DNA from: Nocardia mikamii NBRC 108933
Lineage (GTDB): Bacteria; Actinomycetota; Actinomycetes; Mycobacteriales; Mycobacteriaceae
Length of the DNA: 64,000 nt
Assembly (NCBI RefSeq): GCF_001613505.1
Contig: NZ_BDCM01000002.1
Location: forward strand, 1 to 64,000
Direction: 5' to 3'
Below the pieces are notes generated by a model that did not search any database, had not been told where the DNA came from, and worked only from the letters and a program-made list of their open reading frames with translations. Positions 44,722-51,300 of this stretch are shown in pieces. The stretch's first letter is position 1. Every line of letters begins with the position of its first letter. A program made the position numbers and the translations under genes.

Positions 44722-46044
44722 ATGTCGATGAACACCCGCATGTCCCGCTACGTCCGCCTCCGCCGATCCCGCTCGCTGGCGGCCGCTGTTCTGACTGCCG
44801 GGCTGCTGGGTGCCACCACGGTCACCGGGCTCGGCGTGGCAGACGCGGCCCCCGCGCCGCCGCCATCCACGCCGTTCACGACGCCGAATACGGATTCCTG
44901 CCCGAACAAGACGGCCCCGCCGCCGCCGATCGACACCTCGGAGGTTCCGGCACCCGGCAGTACGACGCCGTCGCCGCTGCCGGTGCCGTCGGATCCGATC
45001 GGCGGCGACAAACTCGGGCGCTGCGGAGTGGTGGTTCCGTCGGGAGCACCACCGGTCCCCGCCGACATCTCGGCGACCGCGTGGCTGGTGGCCGACCTCG
45101 ACACCGGCAAGGTGCTGGCCGCCAAGGATCCGCACGGCCGCTACCGGCCCGCGTCGACGATCAAGACGCTGCTGGCCGCCGTCGCGCTCCCCGCACTGGA
45201 CCCGAACCGGGTCGTGATCGGCACGCAGGACGATGCGAATGCCGACGGCACCCGCGTCGGCATCGGCCCCGGCGGCCGCTACACCAACGACCAGCTGTTC
45301 CACGCGCTGCTGATGTGTTCCGGCAACGACGCCGCCCACGCCATCGCCACCCAGCTGGGCGGCGACGAAGCCACCGTCGCGAAGATGAACGCGATGGCGA
45401 AACAGTTGCAGGCCATGGACACTCGGGCCGCCACCCCCTCCGGCCTGGACGGCCCCGGGATGAGCACCTCGGCCTACGACCTGGCGACGATCTTCCGCCA
45501 CGACATGCAGAACCCCACTTTCGCCTCGATCATCCGCACCGAGCAGTACGACTTCCCGGGCTATCCCCCGAACCCCGCGATCCCCGACGACAAGGACCAT
45601 CCCGGCTTCCCCATCGCCAACGACAACCATCTGCTCTACGACTACGACGGTGACCTGGGCGGCAAAACCGGCTACACCGACGACGCCCGGCAGACCTTCG
45701 TGACCGCCGCCCAACGGGGCGGCCACCGCCTCGTCGTCACCCTGCTCAAGGCCGACGTCCTGCCCATCCGCCCACCGGAGCAGGCCGCCCGCCTCCTGGA
45801 CTACGCCTTCGCCCTCCCCGCCGGCGCGAACATCGGCTCCCTCCCCGACCGCAACACCGGCGAGAACTCGAACACCAACGTCGCCCTGGCCTCCCCACCC
45901 GCCCACGACACCCCGACCGCCGCCGCGCCGACGACACCCCACGGCAACTCGAACCTGCGGACGATCGGCATCATCGGCGCGTTGGGATTGGCGATCGCGC
46001 TCGGGCTGTTCGGCTGGTCACGCATGGGACGGTCGCGGCGGTAG
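44722..46044 (+). CDS. dacB: D-alanyl-D-alanine carboxypeptidase (PBP, S11 family)
   Basis: 440 aa. A signal peptide (basic RMSRYVRLRRSR, hydrophobic core, cleavage near GVADAAPA) is followed by a Pro/Thr-rich spacer and the S11 domain. Ser145 and Lys148 are in ASTIKTLLA (SxxK); CSGNDAAHA is the SxN motif and GGKTGYT the KTG motif. A C-terminal transmembrane helix (IIGALGLAIALGLFGWSRMG) anchors it outside. It trims the terminal D-Ala of peptidoglycan stems. Two starts (44722, 44728) are possible. Confidence 0.9.
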   Translation: MSMNTRMSRYVRLRRSRSLAAAVLTAGLLGATTVTGLGVADAAPAPPPSTPFTTPNTDSCPNKTAPPPPIDTSEVPAPGSTTPSPLPVPSDPIGGDKLGRCGVVVPSGAPPVPADISATAWLVADLDTGKVLAAKDPHGRYRPASTIKTLLAAVALPALDPNRVVIGTQDDANADGTRVGIGPGGRYTNDQLFHALLMCSGNDAAHAIATQLGGDEATVAKMNAMAKQLQAMDTRAATPSGLDGPGMSTSAYDLATIFRHDMQNPTFASIIRTEQYDFPGYPPNPAIPDDKDHPGFPIANDNHLLYDYDGDLGGKTGYTDDARQTFVTAAQRGGHRLVVTLLKADVLPIRPPEQAARLLDYAFALPAGANIGSLPDRNTGENSNTNVALASPPAHDTPTAAAPTTPHGNSNLRTIGIIGALGLAIALGLFGWSRMGRSRR

Positions 46045-46071
46045 CCGGTCCGGGGCGTCGGCGCTACCGCC
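46037..46071. terminator. Bidirectional hairpin spanning two stop codons
   Basis: Perfect 9-bp stem GGCGGTAGC / GCTACCGCC with a 17-nt loop, overlapping the stop of dacB and the stop of the convergent ARH-like gene. Confidence 0.6.
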
Positions 46072-47471
46072 TATGTGGGCGGGTAGCGACGCAGCCACTC
46101 TTCGTTGGTGAGCACGTCACGAAGTTCGGTGGCGAGATCGTGGGCGAGGGTGTCCAGAGTGGGGGCAGAGCTGATCGAGTCGAGGAAGGCACGGGGGATC
46201 GCTTGGATTCCGTATTCGGCGCCGATCAGCATTCCTGCTGTCGCAGCGACATCGGTGCGATGCGTGGCGTAATTCAATGCCAACAGCAGCGCTTCACGCA
46301 CGTAATCGCTGGCCATGGCACAGTAGAGCGCGATGCCGAGTACCTCGGCACCATCCACACCGCCATCAGGGAAGCACCGGCGTAGAGTGCCCAACTCGCT
46401 CGGAGGCCGCTCGTCTTGCACCAAAATGAGCGCACGATTGACCATCACACGGGTCTTTTTGCTGTCGGGCCTGCGCACCAACTCATCGAAGCCCGCGGAT
46501 AGGCAGTCCATGAACGGACGATCGCGAATCTGCTGATGCAGGATGACGGCCAAAGCGCCTGCCGCCAGGCAGTCATCAGGATGAGGATGAGTCAGCGCGG
46601 CGATAGCAACCGCTAGGTCGAACGTCTCCGAAAGATCCTCCGACCATACCGCAGCCAGAGCAGCGCGGATCAGAGCGTCGCCACCACGTGCGGCACCACG
46701 AGGATCGCCGGGCACCAGCCGAATTCCGGTGGCGGCGAAGTGACGTAGCGTATCCACGACGACCGGATCGGGTTTGCGATCCCGGGTCAGCTCCGAATCT
46801 TCCACGACAATACCGTCAGGGCGACCACGCTCAGTCGCCTCGCGCGCGTAAATACCACCGTTCATGCGCCACGAATTGACTTGCTCCGGATCAGTCATTG
46901 CGCTCAGCATGTAATGCAGCCATCGCTGAAATCCGTGCTGGACGGCCGAAACAGGTTCGACCAGATTACCGACCCGCCGCCCCCCGAGCGCACGGAGAAG
47001 GCCTTCGGCGGCGTGTGCCATCAACTGGGTAACCCATGTAGGGGCGAGCACCTCACCAGGCACGTACTCGACGAGTTCAGGTCCCTCTGTGCCACCTGGA
47101 CGCCAGGAGTGAGTCGTCAACCCGCCCACAGTGCATGAAGCCGCAAATGCGTCGCCAACTGCGGCCCCCGCCACAGCGCCGCGCAAGCGTTCGGCCCCGG
47201 TAGGCATCCACAGCTTTTGCGGGCTAGCCCTCAGGTAGCCGCCGATCTCGTCCGAGCGATCACCGTATTCAATCTCGGCTTTCAGCGACGCCTCGACATC
47301 GACGTAATGCTGGTTGTAGTCACTGTCTTCTACCGTCCGGCTCTCCGGCCGAAACCGGACGTTATCTCGCCACCGTTTCGACCAGTCACTGTGCCAATAT
47401 TCGAGCTTGACATCCCGCCGAAATTTTTCCGTCTTTCCCCAACCCTTGGGAGCGATTCGAGGGTCCCTCAC
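46071..47471 (-). CDS. ADP-ribosylglycohydrolase-fold protein, catalytically degenerate; candidate immunity protein
   Basis: 466 aa from GTG 47471. Residues 90-460 follow the all-helical ADP-ribosylglycohydrolase (DraG) fold: RLRGAVAGAAVGDAF, then WVTQLMAHAAEGLLRAL where the family has TDDT plus helix, ALTHPHPDDCLAAGALAVILH, and THRTDVAATAGMLIGAEYG where the family has DTDT...AGALAGA. The metal-binding Asp residues at both sites are thus lost (TDDT to TWVT, DTDT to HRTD), so hydrolase activity is doubtful. The first 90 residues are an unrelated charged extension. It starts 3 bp after the toxin stop, and its AGGAGGA ribosome site lies in the toxin's last codons. Tight coupling to a toxin tip suggests an immunity role by binding. 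Confidence 0.72.
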   Translation of the reverse strand: MRDPRIAPKGWGKTEKFRRDVKLEYWHSDWSKRWRDNVRFRPESRTVEDSDYNQHYVDVEASLKAEIEYGDRSDEIGGYLRASPQKLWMPTGAERLRGAVAGAAVGDAFAASCTVGGLTTHSWRPGGTEGPELVEYVPGEVLAPTWVTQLMAHAAEGLLRALGGRRVGNLVEPVSAVQHGFQRWLHYMLSAMTDPEQVNSWRMNGGIYAREATERGRPDGIVVEDSELTRDRKPDPVVVDTLRHFAATGIRLVPGDPRGAARGGDALIRAALAAVWSEDLSETFDLAVAIAALTHPHPDDCLAAGALAVILHQQIRDRPFMDCLSAGFDELVRRPDSKKTRVMVNRALILVQDERPPSELGTLRRCFPDGGVDGAEVLGIALYCAMASDYVREALLLALNYATHRTDVAATAGMLIGAEYGIQAIPRAFLDSISSAPTLDTLAHDLATELRDVLTNEEWLRRYPPT

Positions 47472-47474
47472 CCG

Positions 47475-48376
47475 CTATTCCTCCTGCATCTTCTTGACAC
47501 CGTGCCAGGAAATCCTGACGCCCGGCTCCATAAATACTCGCTTCCCTGGCCACGACAGCTCCCGCGACTCCCCGGGCAGAAGGCCTTCCGGCCTTCCGAG
47601 CTTCGCAATTTCTGCCGGACGGGGGAAATCGACCGAACCGACTTGGAAACGCCGGGCAATTCCCTCGGATGTCCGCAGCAGGCTGCTGAGTTCTCGAATC
47701 TTTCGATCTCTGGAGCTATCAGGAACAGAGGCTTGCTCGCGCTCCAATTGCGCAAGATCGGCGTGCATTCTTCGAATTTCCCGATTCAAACGAGGAAGAA
47801 TGTCGTTAACCGCCGCCTGCTGGTTCGCGAACTCGAAACCCTGCCTCGCCCAAGCGTAACTTCCCACATCGATATTGGCACGCAACATCACCTCGTCCAC
47901 CCCGGACTGTCGATACCACGCGAACATCGCGTTGTTCAATTCATTCGCACAGCCCTGACCACGAACATCATTATCGAGCCGGAACATCGTGTGGTCCGCC
48001 ACTATCCGACCCTCCATGTTGTAATAGGTTCGGTTGGCATATCCGACCTGGTTCCCACCAGCGTCGTATATTTTCGTGCCTACGTGCATCACGTGTGAAC
48101 CGCCACTGACGCTCTCGACGCTGACGCGCAGCCCGCCATATTCACCGTCGATCGCTCGCCGCAACAGCGGCAGCACCCGCGTCTCGTCGACCGTCGAACC
48201 GTCCGGCGGAATCAGATCGCCGAGGCTCGGCTTGGGTTCCGTCGGAGGAGTGACATCATCCGTCGCCCTCGACGGTTCCGAATCCTGTTGGTCGCGGTCA
48301 GACGTCTGCTCACTTGACTCGTTTTCAGGTCGGTCGTTCTCGGACCTGTCTGCTGGCGAGAATTCGTTCCGCTCGC
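47475..48376 (-). other. Toxin module C: GNAT-like C-terminal domain
   Basis: In the toxin frame, an acidic linker (DRSENDRPENESSEQTSDRD, then TPPTEPKP) leads to a domain with GNAT features: strands GTKIYDAGGNQVGYANRTYY and ADHTMFRLDN, the acetyl-CoA loop VRGQGCANELNNAMFAWY (R/Q-x-x-G-x-A type), and DVGSYAWARQGFEF matching the last GNAT motif. A long charged helix and a 60-residue tail ending KKMQEE follow. It may acetylate a cellular target; no target is known. It is directly followed by the coupled ARH-like gene. Confidence 0.6.
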
Positions 48377-51300
48377 CTAATACTGAGTGGTCCCCCGACT
48401 GGGCCAGATCCCGTCCGTGCGTTGCCGATGCTCGATCCACGCCGCCGCCATCATGTTCACTGTTCCGGGCGGTTGGTACATCCGGGTGTCCTTGTCGATC
48501 ACCAGCAGGTAGTCCGCGCTCGGCCGTGGATCGGTTGTCGATTCGGGTCGGATCAGGTACTCGACTGTGGTCGGGTTGTCCCGAATGAGGCTGACGTGCA
48601 GGCGGGTTCGCGGCGGGTAGATCTGGCCGCCGGGCATCCGGGTGCCTTCTCGAATCGCCGCCGTGTACATCTGGGCCACGGTCTCGACCGGCAGGCTCGG
48701 GAGTTCGGTGATCACTCCGGTCCGGGCGTCGAGCACCATTTTCGACAGGCCGATATGCCGGCCCTGGCTGATCTCCTCCTCGGACAGGATCGGGTAGATC
48801 ACCCACCCCAGGCCGAACGGGAACATCCGGTACTCCCGGCTCGTGCCCAGCGCTTCGGCCAGGTACCGTTCCGCTTCCTCTGGGGTGTGAATCAGTCTGG
48901 GGGACATGCGGCCTCGCATCCTGAGTGAGTGGAATGGCGTGCAGGCTGGCCGCGTCCGCGACCAGATGTGGGAATGGGCGGTCGGATGCCTGGCCGGTCA
49001 CCGGATCCCACCACACCGGGCCTTCGGCGTCCCGCGGATAGACCACGAGGACACCGTGGCCCGCCTCGATAACAGGGCTGCCGTCCGCGTGGTACTGCGG
49101 CAGCCCGGTCCGAGGATCGCGGGCGTGGAATCCGACCGCTACCGCTGCCGAGGAGCCCGGCCCGAGCGAATCGATGAGGTCGTGCAACTCACCGAAACCG
49201 TTCGCGGCATCGCGATGTCCGAACGACTGCCAGTCCGCGCCGAGCCAGTCGCCGATGCGATCGATCACTCCCCGTTCAGGGCTGCAGTGGTCGATACTCC
49301 CGTCGGGAAGCCGGTCCAGGTGGCGCGGATGCGAGATCTGCGGGTCACCGTAGAACGACGACAACCCGGCCATGATGTTGTCGCCGCAGGAGTTCCGGCG
49401 GCCGGGGACTTCGGGGCCACCATCGTTGATCAGTCTGCCGGCCTCATGTGTGCGCGGATCGAACCAGGTCGCGTAACGGTCGCCCTCACGTAGCGCATTG
49501 CGCACATACTCCTGATAGGAGGGATTCTCCAAGGGAGCCAATTTGCCAGGACCGACCTCGCGCGTATCGGGCAAGCCGCGTAGGGGCGCAGCGGTGTTCG
49601 TTTCGGCGATTCGATCACTCAGGCGCTGAATATCGTAGGCGTCCAGCGCTACTCGCCCGTCGTGATCGGCTGGGAGTCCGAGGTGTTCGCGCAAACGTCC
49701 GGCCAGCGCCTGCGGCGACGAGCCGGTCGGCCAGATCCCGCGTTCCGGACTACCGCTGTGATCTACGGCCGCGTGCAGATCGGCGCGAGCCGGGTCGGCG
49801 ACGAACTCGATGTGCAGGCCCGGTCGATCGCCCCATGGCAGACGCTGATGCGGACCCGTGATCTGCGCCGCCGCAGTCCAGGCAGCTTGCGCTACATCAC
49901 GCATATGCTGGTTCGATACACCGGGGCCTTGGTCGAGATGAACGCGGATGACCAGGTTCGAAACCGGTCGTCCCGACTCGTCAACCGAGCGGCGCACGGT
50001 GAACGGGCGTTCGTGGTCACGCGATCGGTCGGGTCTTCCTCCCGGCTGCTCTCGTTTCGGGACGTGCGGTTCGACACGGCGGGGCGTATCTGGAAGTGGT
50101 TGTGACTCATGGCGACTGCCCGGCCTATCCGGAGCCGACGGCCACCTCGGTGGCATTTGGTTGTTGCCCGCATGCTCCGAACGCGGCGCGTTCGGGTCCG
50201 GCGCGTGCCGAGAAGAGTCCCGACGCACCTGCTGCTGCGGCGCGTCTCGAGGGAGACCGGCGTCCCGGGCGGAACGCGAGGGCTCCTCATGGAAAGCCGG
50301 ATCCCATGAGCTGCCCGGCCGCTGCGCGCCGTTCCGGTCGGCGGCCCCTGACCTACGACGTGGGAAGAGTCCCGCAATGTCCGGTGGCCGGTCACCACCC
50401 CGGCCGGGTCGCGCCGGCTCCTCCCGGTCGCTCAGGCTTGAATCCCGCCCCCGCCCGGCCAGTTCGGGTCGTTCGCCTTCCGCGCCAGAATGCGTCCGGC
50501 TACTTTCATCACCAGCGGGTCGTTCGTTCCGTCCGCCGCTATGACGGCCGGGCCGGTCTTCTCGATCACCAGCTCGCGGTTCAGTTCCGTCTCGCTGCTC
50601 CCGAACCGGTAGGTCACCTCGTGCTCGGTTTCCGCCGTCTTCCGGTATATCGCGTACAAGGCCATCGACACCCGCCTGGTCTCGGTCGTCCTCGCCATCC
50701 CTCAGGACGCGATTACTCCGTTCCGGGGCCACTGCTTCTCGCGTTTCGCCCGAAGCATGATCTGGCCCGCGGCCGACCGGAAGATCACGTCCTCCGGTTG
50801 GTCCGTGTGGGGGGTGTTGTTCGCCTTGTCGATCGTCAGGGTGCGATCCAGGGCTTCTCTCGTCTCCCCGAACCGGTACTCCACCTCGTGCGGGTCGTCC
50901 CTGATTTGGTTGTAGTAGATCAGCAGTGCCATCGTGTGGTCCCCAGAAGGTGTCGTACCGTTCGCCCGAGCGTCCCGCGGCGACTTCGGCCCAGTTGTGA
51001 TCGATATTGGCATGTGCGTGAGCGTCCTGATACAGGGCGCCCGGATGGTCACGGTAGTAGTTCGACTCCGCCAGCTCATGTTCCAGCAGCACCAGGTCCG
51101 CCGGATCGGGCCGGCCGGATCTCACCCTGATCCACGCCTCCGCGATATCCGGGTCCGCATCGTAACGCCGATGAACGATTTCACCGTCGTAGTCCCGAAT
51201 CGGATGTTCCTCGCGGAATAGGTGATTCTTGATCTGCTGAATGTGCTCTGCCGAAAAGTGACTACCGTCCTCGCGTGGATGATCGGCCAGGGCCCTGACC

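Noticed and set aside
44602..45942. N-terminal extension of the MFS gene to a 1005-aa protein
   Set aside because: This part is antisense to dacB and lacks any domain; the transporter starts at 44601.
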